From an uncultured Schlesneria sp. (GTDB lineage Bacteria; Planctomycetota; Planctomycetia; Planctomycetales; Planctomycetaceae), in contig CAIMFH010000156.1 in assembly GCA_903840265.1 (NCBI GenBank), forward strand, positions 1 to 54,422: a stretch of DNA of 54,422 bases, given 5' to 3'. Position 1 is the stretch's first letter. Each line of letters begins with the position of its first letter. The position numbers were made by a program, and so were the translations under genes. Shown piece by piece: positions 35,512 to 43,657 of this stretch. A model generated the notes under the pieces. The model ran no database searches. It had not been told where the DNA came from and was given only the letters and a program-made list of their open reading frames with translations.

Positions 35512-36573
35512 ATGAGCATCAGTATTTGCAATATCAGCAAGCAGTTCGGTGACTTCGTAGCGCTGAAGGATGTCAGCCTGGAAGTTCCGTCGGGTTCGCT
35601 GCTGGCGCTGCTGGGGCCTTCGGGTTCGGGCAAGACGACGCTGCTGCGAATCATCGCGGGGCTCGAACAAGCGGACGCGGGCCACATCAAGGTCCAGGAC
35701 GAAGATGTCTCGCAACTGTCGGCTCGCGATCGCGAAGTCGGGTTCGTATTCCAGCACTATGCGTTGTTCAAGCATATGTCGGTGTTCGAGAACATCGCGT
35801 TTGGGATGCGGGTGCGTCATTTGAAAGACGCCGAAGTGCGTCCGCGCGTGAACGAACTGCTCCATCTGGTGCGCCTGGAAGGATTGGGCAATCGCTATCC
35901 GTCCGAGCTATCCGGTGGTCAACGACAACGAGTCGCCTTGGCCCGTGCGCTGGCAGTGAAGCCGCGATTGCTGTTACTCGACGAACCATTCGGGGCACTC
36001 GATGCGAAGGTGCGACAAGAGTTACGAACGTGGCTGCGGAACCTGCACGAAGAGATGCACGTGACGACCGTCTTCGTGACACACGATCAGGAAGAAGCGT
36101 TTGAAGTGGCCGACCGCGTCGTGGTGATGAAGCAGGGGCACATCGAGCAGGCGGGAACTCCGCAGGATGTGTTCGATCACCCCGCCACGCCGTTCGTGAT
36201 GGACTTCCTCGGGCACGTCAACGTGTTTCACGGTCGATTGGAAGCGGGACAGATGCATCTGCCTGGCTTCGCAATGGAATATCCCGAGTATCAGAATCCC
36301 GTATCGCGCGATGCCACGGCCTACGTTCGGCCGCATGAAGTGGAACTCGATCGGACTCCGCAATTGGAAACCAGCTTGCCCGTGCGTGTCGTGCATGTGA
36401 ATCCGGCCGGTCCGGTGACTCGGGTACGATTGGTGTCTGATGCGTTCGGAGCGGCAATCAACGTCGATCTGTCGCCGGGTCGCTATCGAGAATTGGCATT
36501 ACGCCCGGGCGATCAGGTCTTTGCAACACCCAAGCGATTGCGCGTCTTCCTGCCGGACGACTACGTGATTTGA
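35512..36573 (+). CDS. cysA: Sulfate/thiosulfate ABC transporter ATP-binding protein CysA
   Basis: The ATPase of the importer, 353 residues. Walker [10 protein letters not shown] lies at about 35-43, the Q loop in [13 protein letters not shown], the signature [15 protein letters not shown], Walker [13 protein letters not shown] and the H loop [10 protein letters not shown]. The C-terminal third (about 240-353) is a TOBE_3-type regulatory domain with [13 protein letters not shown]. All catalytic residues appear present. It is the fourth gene of the operon. Confidence 0.95.
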   Translation: MSISICNISKQFGDFVALKDVSLEVPSGSLLALLGPSGSGKTTLLRIIAGLEQADAGHIKVQDEDVSQLSARDREVGFVFQHYALFKHMSVFENIAFGMRVRHLKDAEVRPRVNELLHLVRLEGLGNRYPSELSGGQRQRVALARALAVKPRLLLLDEPFGALDAKVRQELRTWLRNLHEEMHVTTVFVTHDQEEAFEVADRVVVMKQGHIEQAGTPQDVFDHPATPFVMDFLGHVNVFHGRLEAGQMHLPGFAMEYPEYQNPVSRDATAYVRPHEVELDRTPQLETSLPVRVVHVNPAGPVTRVRLVSDAFGAAINVDLSPGRYRELALRPGDQVFATPKRLRVFLPDDYVI

Positions 36574-36643
36574 TCCGCTGTGATGGTGGTCCTGACGACC
36601 TGCTGTGCTGCATGTTCTTCTGAGATTTTTTGCGAGCGTCCCT

Positions 36644-36850
36644 ATGAGTCTCGAAACGATACTGCAGGCCGACCTGGCTCAACCAGGCGTTCCCGAAGCG
36701 ACCGTACAGGCGATTTTGCAGTCCCTGATTGGGCTGCGCTTCGGCCAGGTGACGGTGATTGTTCAGGATGGTCGCGTGATGCAGATTGACCGGACGGATC
36801 GATTTCGGTTGCCGGCGGAATCACCAGCGGAGCCGACCCGACGCGGGTAG
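36644..36850 (+). CDS. YezD-family (DUF2292) small protein
   Basis: A protein of 68 residues starting at MSLETILQAD; an earlier in-frame start at 36605 adds unrelated residues. The core AILQSLIGLRFGQVTVIVQDGRVMQIDRTDRFRL is the DUF2292 motif. These small proteins are commonly encoded next to sulfate uptake or sulfur-assimilation genes, which fits the upstream operon. Molecular role unknown. Confidence 0.85.
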   Translation: MSLETILQADLAQPGVPEATVQAILQSLIGLRFGQVTVIVQDGRVMQIDRTDRFRLPAESPAEPTRRG

Positions 36851-36868
36851 GTGAGGGTAAGAGGGGAG

Positions 36869-37104
36869 ATTGCAAATTGCGAATTGCAAAATGAAAATTG
36901 CAAATTGGAAGACGGGGAGAAAGCGGGAACCACGAAACACACGGAAAGAGGCGGAAGGAAGACGGGACCACGAATCTTTCGAATCTGCACGAATAGGAGA
37001 AGACGGAATTATTGCAAGTGCTATGGAAGACTAGGCGACGTCGCAGCTTCAACTCTCTCTTGCCTCTTCCTCAATTTGCATTTTGAAATTCGCAATTTGC
37101 AATG
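36869..37104. repeat. Composite inverted repeat with attgcaaatt arms and CACGAA-rich centre
   Basis: A left arm of about 40 bases (36869-36908) made of variants of ATTGCAAATTGCGAATTGC is matched in reverse complement by a right arm at 37072-37104. Between them is a degenerate array with ACCACGAAACACACGG and ACCACGAATCTTTCGAATC. It separates the convergent yezD-like and terC genes, so any transcript crossing it would fold into a long stem. Confidence 0.7.
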
Positions 37105-37117
37105 CTGTTTCTCCGAT

Positions 37118-38158
37118 TCAGCTGGGCTGACTGTCCGGTTCAGTTGCCGACTCTGGATCGTGCTTTTCGGGCAACATCAGCGAAGCGCCGATGCCGACTC
37201 CGAGTGCGACGGCGATGAAGGCCAACGAGATCAGCGTGATCAGGCTGGTTTGTTCGTGAGGCAGGAAATCGTGGACCAGCATCTTGATGCCGACGAAGGC
37301 GAGGATGGCGACCAGCGAGTACTTCAGGTAGTGGAATCGTCCCAGCAGATCGGCCAGCGCGAAGTATAAGCTGCGCAGACCCAGGATCGCGAAGACGTTG
37401 GACGTGAAAACCAGGAACGGGTCCTGTGTCAGGCCGATTACAGCCGGAATGGAATCGATCGCGAAGACCAAGTCGGTCGTTTCGACAATGACGAGTGCCA
37501 GGAACATCGGCGTCATTGCCAGCTTGCCGTCGACTCGCGTAAAGAAGTGATCCTGGACGAAGCTGGGATGCAGATTGAAGATCCGCCTCGTCAGGCGAAT
37601 CATGCGATTTTTCTCAAAGTCGACCTCACCTTCACCCGCGAACAACATCTTGAAGGCCGTGAACAGCAGCAGGGCTCCGAAGATGTACATTGTGAATGCG
37701 AAGCGGTGAATCAGTTCGATGCCGAGGTAGATCATCACGCCGCGCATCACGAGGGCGCCCAGGATCCCCCAGAGGAGGACTCGATGCTGGAACGCCGCGG
37801 GGACTTGGAAGTAAGCCAGAATCAGGGCGATCACGAAGATGTTGTCGATGCTGAGCGATTGCTCCAGGATGTAGCCCATGAAGAACTGGGCGGCGGCTTC
37901 TAATCCGTTGGCCGGGAGCGCGGTCATTTTCGGCCCATGCCCGGCTTCGACCTTCACCTCTTCGTAGACGCCGAGTCCAAACCATTTGTTTTCGTAGGCG
38001 AAGTAGACGAAGACGGTAAACATCAACGCCAGGACGAAGTAGGCTCCTGTGCGGATGAGCGCTTCTCGAGCGGTTAACGCTTTCGATTCCCGGCTGAGGA
38101 TGCCCAGATCAAAGGCGAGGATGACCAGCACCAGCAGTACGAACACTGCCCAGACCAT
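37118..38158 (-). CDS. TerC/Alx-family membrane protein
   Basis: A protein of 346 residues starting at MVWAVFVLLVL; AAGGAA stands about 6 bases upstream. Around nine hydrophobic helices are visible. The TerC motifs are clear: LEQSLSIDNIFVIALILAYF, the paired VIVETTDLVFAIDSIPAVIGLTQDPFLVFTSNVFAILGLRSLYF, and a C-terminal helix. TerC/Alx proteins are tied to tellurite resistance or manganese homeostasis, possibly as Mn exporters that assist exoenzyme metalation. No riboswitch of the yybP type was recognised upstream. Confidence 0.93.
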   Translation of the reverse strand: MVWAVFVLLVLVILAFDLGILSRESKALTAREALIRTGAYFVLALMFTVFVYFAYENKWFGLGVYEEVKVEAGHGPKMTALPANGLEAAAQFFMGYILEQSLSIDNIFVIALILAYFQVPAAFQHRVLLWGILGALVMRGVMIYLGIELIHRFAFTMYIFGALLLFTAFKMLFAGEGEVDFEKNRMIRLTRRIFNLHPSFVQDHFFTRVDGKLAMTPMFLALVIVETTDLVFAIDSIPAVIGLTQDPFLVFTSNVFAILGLRSLYFALADLLGRFHYLKYSLVAILAFVGIKMLVHDFLPHEQTSLITLISLAFIAVALGVGIGASLMLPEKHDPESATEPDSQPS

Positions 38159-38314
38159 GCGAATTCCTTCCACCAAAACCAAATACCGCACGCAAAATGC
38201 GGCGGACTAAGTGAGAACGGCGGAGTATAGCGTTGGATCATGGAATTGAGCAGCGAACGTACCGATTGGAGTGAATCGGTGTCGCCGGTGCGGAGAACGG
38301 CAGATTCTGCCGGT

Positions 38315-38761
38315 TTAGCGATCGTCGAAGGACGGGGGCTGGCGGCGCTGTTTGACTTCGGTTCGTTGCTTTTTCGCTTCAACTCGTCGTCGTTTCGAGG
38401 CCTTGGTCGGCTTGGAAACTCGACGCGGCTTGGGGGCGACGGCGACGGTCAGCAACAGGGCCCGTAGCTTTTCCAAACAGTCGGTCACGTTCTTCGGTTG
38501 ATCGCGAAAACGTTCGCTGCTGAGAACCAGATCGCCTTCGGTGGTCATTCGTCGCTTGTATGCGGCCACAAACCGGTCACGAACGTCGCTGGGGAGGCCG
38601 GCCGATGTCAGCAATGGCCAACGCAACATCACCTTAGAATTGACCTTGTTCACATTTTGACCACCCGGTCCCGAACTGCGCGCGACGCCCCAGTCGAATT
38701 CGCTGCAGGCGATGCGAATTCGCGGGGTGACATCAAGGATTTCGGCGTCGGCGGGAAACAT
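38315..38761 (-). CDS. arfB: Alternative ribosome-rescue factor ArfB (GGQ peptidyl-tRNA hydrolase)
   Basis: A protein of 148 residues. The catalytic GGQ is in SSGPGGQNVNKVNSKVMLRW, the standard domain-3 release-factor signature. The C-terminal part (about 105-148) is strongly basic (KPTKASKRRRVEAKKQR), as needed to enter the empty mRNA channel of stalled ribosomes. There is no stop-codon recognition domain, which separates it from RF1/RF2. It is divergent from the LarA-like gene. Confidence 0.93.
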   Translation of the reverse strand: MFPADAEILDVTPRIRIACSEFDWGVARSSGPGGQNVNKVNSKVMLRWPLLTSAGLPSDVRDRFVAAYKRRMTTEGDLVLSSERFRDQPKNVTDCLEKLRALLLTVAVAPKPRRVSKPTKASKRRRVEAKKQRTEVKQRRQPPSFDDR

Positions 38762-39122
38762 GATTTTTGGTTAGGTGACGTGGGTGTTGGCGAAGACTGT
38801 TTTTCGATTTGCTTCTGGCGGCCCAAATTAATGGGACAAATAAGACTGAGGGGACCTATGGCAGATGATTGTTGTCGGCTGCTCAAGTGACGCGCGGGGC
38901 GTTGCCCACGCGGTTAAACATAGCAGAATCGCCGCCAACGCATCAGGAACATCCTTCGACACGCGCTCGCCCGGCAGGTTCGCGCAGTAGATTGGATTCC
39001 CGGAAACTCATAGACTTTAGTCTTATCGTATGCAGATCTTGCGAACGGTGCGACCGACTGATCGGTCCGCCGGACAAAATCAGCGTACTGGCTCGAATAG
39101 CTCCTTGAATCGCAGGCCCGCC
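38762..39122. other. Divergent spacer with a GC-rich hairpin
   Basis: No gene is seen. Around 38891-38913 the text CGCGCGGGGCGTTGCCCACGC forms a stem with a GTT loop and one bulge. The promoters of arfB (minus) and the LarA-like gene (plus) should lie here, but I cannot place them. Confidence 0.4.
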
Positions 39123-40391
39123 ATGTCGTTTCCGCGCATGATCCGAGTTCGCCAGAAGTTCGATGCTCGTCGCATCGCCGATGTTCCCGCCGAAGTCGCT
39201 GCTCAACTGGCGACGCTGAAGCTGGGCAATAAGGTCAAACCGGGGCAGACGGTCGCGATTACTGCGGGAAGCCGCGGGATCGCGCATATCGGCCAGATCA
39301 TTCGCACGGCGGTCGATCATGTGAAGAGCCTGGGCGGAGTTCCGTTCATCGTGCCAGCGATGGGGAGCCATGGGGGCGGAACGGCAGAAGGACAGGTTCA
39401 GATTCTGGAGCATTACGGGATCACGCCCGAAAAGATGGGATGCGAACTGCGAGCGTCGATGGAGACGATCATTGTCGACCGAACCGCTCAAGGGATTCCG
39501 GTTCATTTTGATAAGCATGCCTCGCAGGCCGACCATGTGCTGATTGTGGGACGCATTAAGCCTCACACCGGCTTCGTCGGCGATGTGGAATCGGGTCTGC
39601 ACAAGATGATGCTGATCGGGTTGGGCAAGCATGAAGGAGCGAAGATCTATCATCGCGCGATCGCCGACTACAGCTTCATGGAGATCATCACGGCGGTCGG
39701 CGAATCGGTGATCCAGAAGTGCCGCGTTGTTGGTGGTATCGGCATCGTCGAAAACGCGTATGACGAAACGGCGTTGATCGAAGCGGTTCCCCCCGAGAAG
39801 TTTCTGGAACGCGAAACGCAACTGCTGAAGCTGGCGATTCAATGGTTGCCGCGACTGCCGTTCCCGTACTGCGACCTGCTGATCGTCGATAAGATGGGCA
39901 AGAACATCAGCGGGACGGGTATGGACACCAACGTGATCGGCCGGAAGTACAACGATCACGCCGCGACCGATCGCGATACGGTCCGCTGCAAACGAATCTT
40001 CGTTCGCGGGTTGACTCACGAAACGCACGGCAACGCCACCGGCATCGGGATTGCCGAGTTCATCAATCAACGGACGGCGGACGCCATTGATCGGAAGATC
40101 ACAGCGATCAACTGCATCACCGGTCTGCACCCGACGGCGGCGATGATCCCGATCGCGTTCGACACCGATCGCGAAGTGGTAACCAACGCACTGCACACCT
40201 GCGGACTGGTTGAGCCGCCTAATTCGAAGGTGATTCAGATTCCGAACACGTTGCATCTGGCGGAAGTGCTGGTGAGTGAAGCGTACTTGCCGCAGTTCGC
40301 CGAACGAACTGATCTGGAGCAGCTTTCGGAACCGGAAGCGATGGCATTTGATGCGCGGGGCGATTTGTCGGATGTGATTGCCGGACACTAA
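39123..40391 (+). CDS. LarA-like / DUF2088 N-terminal-domain protein
   Basis: A protein of 422 residues starting at MSFPRMIRVRQKF; an earlier in-frame start at 39030 adds a basic, unlikely leader. The sequence follows the LarA_N (DUF2088) fold: AITAGSRGIAHIGQIIRTAV, VPAMGSHGGGTAEGQ, then ADHVLIVGRIKPHTGFVGDVESGLHKMMLIGLGKHEGA. LarA is the nickel-pincer lactate racemase, and such homologues racemise or epimerise 2-hydroxyacids. The pincer-binding lysine and histidines cannot be confirmed by eye, so the reaction remains open. It lies 135 bases before the GmhB-type gene. Confidence 0.85.
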   Translation: MSFPRMIRVRQKFDARRIADVPAEVAAQLATLKLGNKVKPGQTVAITAGSRGIAHIGQIIRTAVDHVKSLGGVPFIVPAMGSHGGGTAEGQVQILEHYGITPEKMGCELRASMETIIVDRTAQGIPVHFDKHASQADHVLIVGRIKPHTGFVGDVESGLHKMMLIGLGKHEGAKIYHRAIADYSFMEIITAVGESVIQKCRVVGGIGIVENAYDETALIEAVPPEKFLERETQLLKLAIQWLPRLPFPYCDLLIVDKMGKNISGTGMDTNVIGRKYNDHAATDRDTVRCKRIFVRGLTHETHGNATGIGIAEFINQRTADAIDRKITAINCITGLHPTAAMIPIAFDTDREVVTNALHTCGLVEPPNSKVIQIPNTLHLAEVLVSEAYLPQFAERTDLEQLSEPEAMAFDARGDLSDVIAGH

Positions 40392-40415
40392 ATGTCCCTG
40401 CGCGATTCTGCTCTT

Positions 40416-40500
40416 TGGGAGGGCCAGGACCCCTGCCGAGCCACGCGTGTCAACGGAGTCACAATGACATGCGCGGCTCGGCAGGAGCCTCGCCCTCCCA
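40416..40500. repeat. Full palindromic copy of the GC-rich repeat
   Basis: The left arm (40416-40450, TTGGGAGGGCCAGGACCCCT onward) and right arm (40461-40500, ending GAGCCTCGCCCTCCCA) are near reverse complements. The right arm equals the half copy at 21791-21829, and a shortened form is at 51216-51240. It lies between the LarA-like and GmhB-type genes. Confidence 0.85.
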
Positions 40501-40526
40501 ATCTTGAACACGGAGGCGGAAGCACT

Positions 40527-41135
40527 TTGTCAAATCCAGTCATTGCAGCTCTGCGTCCCGGGGTGTTCCTTGATCGGGACGGAACGGTCATTGAGGAAAA
40601 GCACTACCTGTGCCAGCCGGACGATGTGGAGTTGTTGCCGACTGCGGGTGACACGATCGCTCGGCTGAATCAGCTTGGGATCCCAGTGGCCATCGTGACG
40701 AACCAGGCGGGGATCGCTCGCGGCTATTTTCCGGAGAGCCGCATTCCCGAAGTGCATGCTCGGTTAGACGAGTTGCTGGCCGAGCACGGAGCTGTGATCG
40801 ACCGCTATGAATATTGCCCCCATCATCCCGTGGAGGGGATCGGCAGCTACAAAATCGATTGCGGTTGCCGGAAGCCAAAACCAGGGATGTTGACCAGTGC
40901 GGCGACCGAATTGAAGATCGACCTCACACGATCGCTGATGATCGGCGATCGGTTGGGAGACATCGAAGCGGGGGCGGCGGCAGGTTGCGAGTCGGCGTTG
41001 GTGCGGACTGGTTACGGGGCGTCAATCACGTTGAGCGGTGAGACGACACCGCCGCGGTTTCTGGGGGTCTTCGCGACTGTGGGTGAAGCTGTGGAGGCTT
41101 GGCTGCATTCGGAAGAAGACGGACCGAGGGCGTGA
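40527..41135 (+). CDS. gmhB: D,D-heptose 1,7-bisphosphate phosphatase (GmhB-type, HAD-IIIA)
   Basis: A protein of about 202 residues if it starts at the TTG at 40527, with GGAGG about 10 bases upstream. The frame stays open back to 40392 but that part is the palindromic repeat, so it is unlikely to be coding. Motif I is DRDGT (16-20), with PVAIVTNQAGIARG as motif II, and CGCRKPKPGM plus GDRLGDIEAGAAAG as motifs III/IV. The zinc-loop residues CPHH and CGC typical of GmhB are present. It acts in ADP-heptose synthesis for lipopolysaccharide; the family also includes histidinol-phosphatase-like members. Confidence 0.85.
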   Translation: MSNPVIAALRPGVFLDRDGTVIEEKHYLCQPDDVELLPTAGDTIARLNQLGIPVAIVTNQAGIARGYFPESRIPEVHARLDELLAEHGAVIDRYEYCPHHPVEGIGSYKIDCGCRKPKPGMLTSAATELKIDLTRSLMIGDRLGDIEAGAAAGCESALVRTGYGASITLSGETTPPRFLGVFATVGEAVEAWLHSEEDGPRA

Positions 41136-41158
41136 TCGTCATGGTCAAATAGCATTGG

Positions 41159-41189
41159 CACTGGGTTGTCCGAAGCGGACAATCCAGTG
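41159..41189. terminator. Hairpin between convergent genes
   Basis: TTGTCCG (41166-41172) and CGGACAA (41176-41182) pair perfectly around AAG, and outer CACTGG / CCAGTG arms extend the stem. It lies between the 3' ends of gmhB and the ECF sigma gene, so it could end transcription from both sides, although no T run follows. The core is shared with 32327-32357. Confidence 0.55.
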
Positions 41190-41232
41190 GCACGCCTGTC
41201 GCGGCAGGGATCGATGATCGTGGCGAACGCAG

Positions 41233-42483
41233 TCACTCCAGTTCGCTGAGTCGTCTCTGCAGGAAGCGGCGTTCGGGTTCTTGCTTTGCCAAGCGAAGGG
41301 CGGTTTCGTATGAGGCTTTTGCGTTGGCCTTTTTTCCAAGTCGACGCCACAGGTCCGCTTTCGCGGCGTGGATCAAGTGATAGTCGGCCAAGGCACCTCG
41401 ATCGAGGATTGCGTCGATCAGTTGCAGTCCTGCTGGCGGGCCGTCGCGCATCGCCACGGCGACGGCTCGGTTCAGCTCGATGACTGGAGACTGATTGGCT
41501 TGAAACAGAATGTCGTACCAGCCGACAATTTGAGTCCAGTCGGTCGAGTTCGTATCGGGGGCATTCGCATGGGTCGCGGCGATGGCGGCCTGGATCGTGT
41601 AGACACCGACATGTTCGGCCGCGATCGCTTTTTCGACCAGACTGATTCCTTCTTCAATCTGAGCACGGTTCCAGCGGGATCGATCCTGATCTTCGAGCAG
41701 AATCAGATCGCCATCCGCGGTCGCTCGCGTGGTGCGTCGGGATTCGGTGAACAGCATCAGTGCGAGCAGTCCGAGTGCTTCCGGGTCGGGCAGCAGTTCG
41801 ACCAGCAGGCGACCGAGTCGAATCGCTTCGTCGGATAGGTCGGCTCGCATGAGCATTTCGCCCGACGAGGCGTAGTAGCCTTCGTTGAAGACGAGATAGA
41901 TGACCGACAGTACCGATTCCAGGCGGTCGTGAATGTCTGCTTTCGAAGGGACGACGAACGGAATCGCCGCCATCTTGATCTTGGCTTTGCCACGGACGAT
42001 GCGTTGCGCGATCGTCGGTGCCGCGGTGAGGAACGCGCTGGCGATTTCCTCGGTCGTGAGCCCGCAGACTTCGCGGAGTGTCAGCGCGACTTGAGAATCC
42101 AACGCGAGGGCCGGATGGCAGCAGGTGAAAATCAATCGCAGGCGGTCGTCTTCGATTTCTTGCTCGGAACGGGCGGCATTCGTCGCGGCGGCATCGTCCA
42201 GACGCTTGGCCACGGTACCCAGAGAAGCATCGAATCGAGTTCGACGGCGAATCACGTCGATTGCTTTGAAGCGTCCTGTCGAAACCAGCCAGGCGGCCGG
42301 ATTGCCAGGGATGCCGTCCTGCTGCCATTGCGTTAATGCCATGGCGAAAGCTTCGTGCAACGCTTCTTCGGCCAGGTCGAAATCGCCGATCAATCGCACT
42401 AGCGTGGCGAAGATTTTTCGTGATTGGTTGCGGTAGGTTTCGTCCAGCGTCTGGCGAACACGATTCACGGGATCGTCGATCAT
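41233..42483 (-). CDS. ECF42-like RNA polymerase sigma factor with C-terminal extension
   Basis: A protein of 416 residues from the ATG at 42483; a TTG 15 bases earlier is the only other start. Sigma region 2 (about 20-90) has ATLVRLIGDFDLAEEALHEAFAMAL and NPAAWLVSTGRFKAID. Region 4 (about 130-180) has IFTCCHPALALDSQVALTLREVCGLTTEEIA and IVRGKAKIKMA. A C-terminal part of about 230 residues, helical and TPR-like (VYLVFNEGYYASSGE; DRSRWNRAQIEEG; RLGKKANAKASYETAL), is diagnostic of the ECF42/SigJ-like DUF6596 group, where the extension takes the role of an anti-sigma factor. In other genomes such genes adjoin YCII/DGPF-domain genes; none is next to it here. Confidence 0.92.
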   Translation of the reverse strand: MIDDPVNRVRQTLDETYRNQSRKIFATLVRLIGDFDLAEEALHEAFAMALTQWQQDGIPGNPAAWLVSTGRFKAIDVIRRRTRFDASLGTVAKRLDDAAATNAARSEQEIEDDRLRLIFTCCHPALALDSQVALTLREVCGLTTEEIASAFLTAAPTIAQRIVRGKAKIKMAAIPFVVPSKADIHDRLESVLSVIYLVFNEGYYASSGEMLMRADLSDEAIRLGRLLVELLPDPEALGLLALMLFTESRRTTRATADGDLILLEDQDRSRWNRAQIEEGISLVEKAIAAEHVGVYTIQAAIAATHANAPDTNSTDWTQIVGWYDILFQANQSPVIELNRAVAVAMRDGPPAGLQLIDAILDRGALADYHLIHAAKADLWRRLGKKANAKASYETALRLAKQEPERRFLQRRLSELE

Positions 42484-42692
42484 CTCGGCAATCTTCAAAA
42501 CGGATGCGGGTGGTCAGATTCGATGACGGTTCTCAAAACGATGCGACGTGCATTGTGTGCCATTTAGTGAATCGCCGCGACACCCGAGCCATCAAAACGG
42601 TCCTATCCATCGGAAGGAGGGACAGGTTCTGGACAAAATAGTCTCTGCGGCTGATTCCGAGCAGGAAAATACGGTTTATCACGATGCGGGAA

Positions 42693-42788
42693 GTGTGGCA
42701 CGCCCTGAATCTTCGAAGGGCGTGGGATTTCGGCATCGTTCATGACCACGCCCTTCGCAAAGCCTCAGAGCGTGCCACCCAAATTGAA
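42693..42788. repeat. Large palindromic repeat, copy 3
   Basis: The left arm (42694-42725, GTGTGGCACGCCCTGAATCT onward) and right arm (42746-42780) are near reverse complements. Bases 42741-42788 are identical to 22961-23008. It lies in the 409-base spacer between the ECF42-like sigma gene and the ABC ATPase gene. Confidence 0.85.
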
Positions 42789-42892
42789 AAAAGCGATCGC
42801 CCTGTGATTCCGAGAGGCGCAAGTGGTTCGCCCCCTCGATAGGATGTCTGATGCCCTGTTTGCCGGTCTGCCACCGCGACCTATCAAAACAC

Positions 42893-43657
42893 ATGATCTC
42901 TGTCTCCGAAATCACTCGACATTTCCGGTCCAGCAACGGGCCCATCGTTGCTGTGGATCGACTGTCGTTTCAAGTTCAATCGGGCGAAGTTTACGGCTTG
43001 CTCGGACCCAACGGGGCCGGGAAGACGACGACACTGCGAATGATCCTGGGGTTGTTGTCACCAACCAGTGGTGATGCGGAAGTCGACGGCTTTCGAGCGA
43101 CTCGGGAACCTGATGAAGTGAAGCGTCGAATCGGCCTGGTCTCGGCCAGTTCGGGTTTGTATCAATGGCTGACACCTCGCGAAACGCTGCTGTTTTTCGC
43201 GGATCTTTACGGGGTCGCCCCTGCGGCGGCCCGTCGCCGTCTGGAAGAACTGAGCAGTCTGTTCGACATCAGCCGGTTCCTCGATCAACGCTGTGCGACG
43301 CTGAGCACCGGGCAGAAGCAACGTGTCACGCTGGCTCGCGCCTTGATGCACGATCCTCCGGTAATGCTGCTGGATGAACCGACGCGCGGGCTGGACGTGA
43401 TCGGAACGGACGTCGTCTTCCAATACATCACGAAACTGCGGTCGCTGGGTAAAGCCGTTGTGGTTTCGACTCATCGCCTCGACGAAGCGTCGCACGTGTG
43501 CGATCGCATGGGGCTATTGCATCGAGGGCGATTGAAGCACGAAGGAACGTTTGCTGAGCTGCAACAGGCCACCGGATGCAGCAACTTGTTTCAAATGTTT
43601 CTGCAATTGATCGGCAATCAATCCGGGTCGACCTTCGGAGAGACCGCGCATGTCTGA
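42893..43657 (+). CDS. ABC transporter ATP-binding protein (NatA-like)
   Basis: An ATPase of about 254 residues from the ATG at 42893 ([11 protein letters not shown]); an ATG at 42851 with AGGAT upstream is a real alternative. Walker [10 protein letters not shown], the Q loop in [12 protein letters not shown], the signature [15 protein letters not shown], Walker [12 protein letters not shown] and the H loop [11 protein letters not shown] are present. The fold belongs to the ABC-2/NatA exporters. Its stop overlaps the next gene, a NatB-like permease, by 8 bases, so they form one transporter. Confidence 0.92.
   Translation: MISVSEITRHFRSSNGPIVAVDRLSFQVQSGEVYGLLGPNGAGKTTTLRMILGLLSPTSGDAEVDGFRATREPDEVKRRIGLVSASSGLYQWLTPRETLLFFADLYGVAPAAARRRLEELSSLFDISRFLDQRCATLSTGQKQRVTLARALMHDPPVMLLDEPTRGLDVIGTDVVFQYITKLRSLGKAVVVSTHRLDEASHVCDRMGLLHRGRLKHEGTFAELQQATGCSNLFQMFLQLIGNQSGSTFGETAHV

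Noticed and set aside
38943-40511. A 522-residue minus-strand frame over the LarA-like gene
   Set aside because: It is antisense to a gene with DUF2088 motifs and has no family features.
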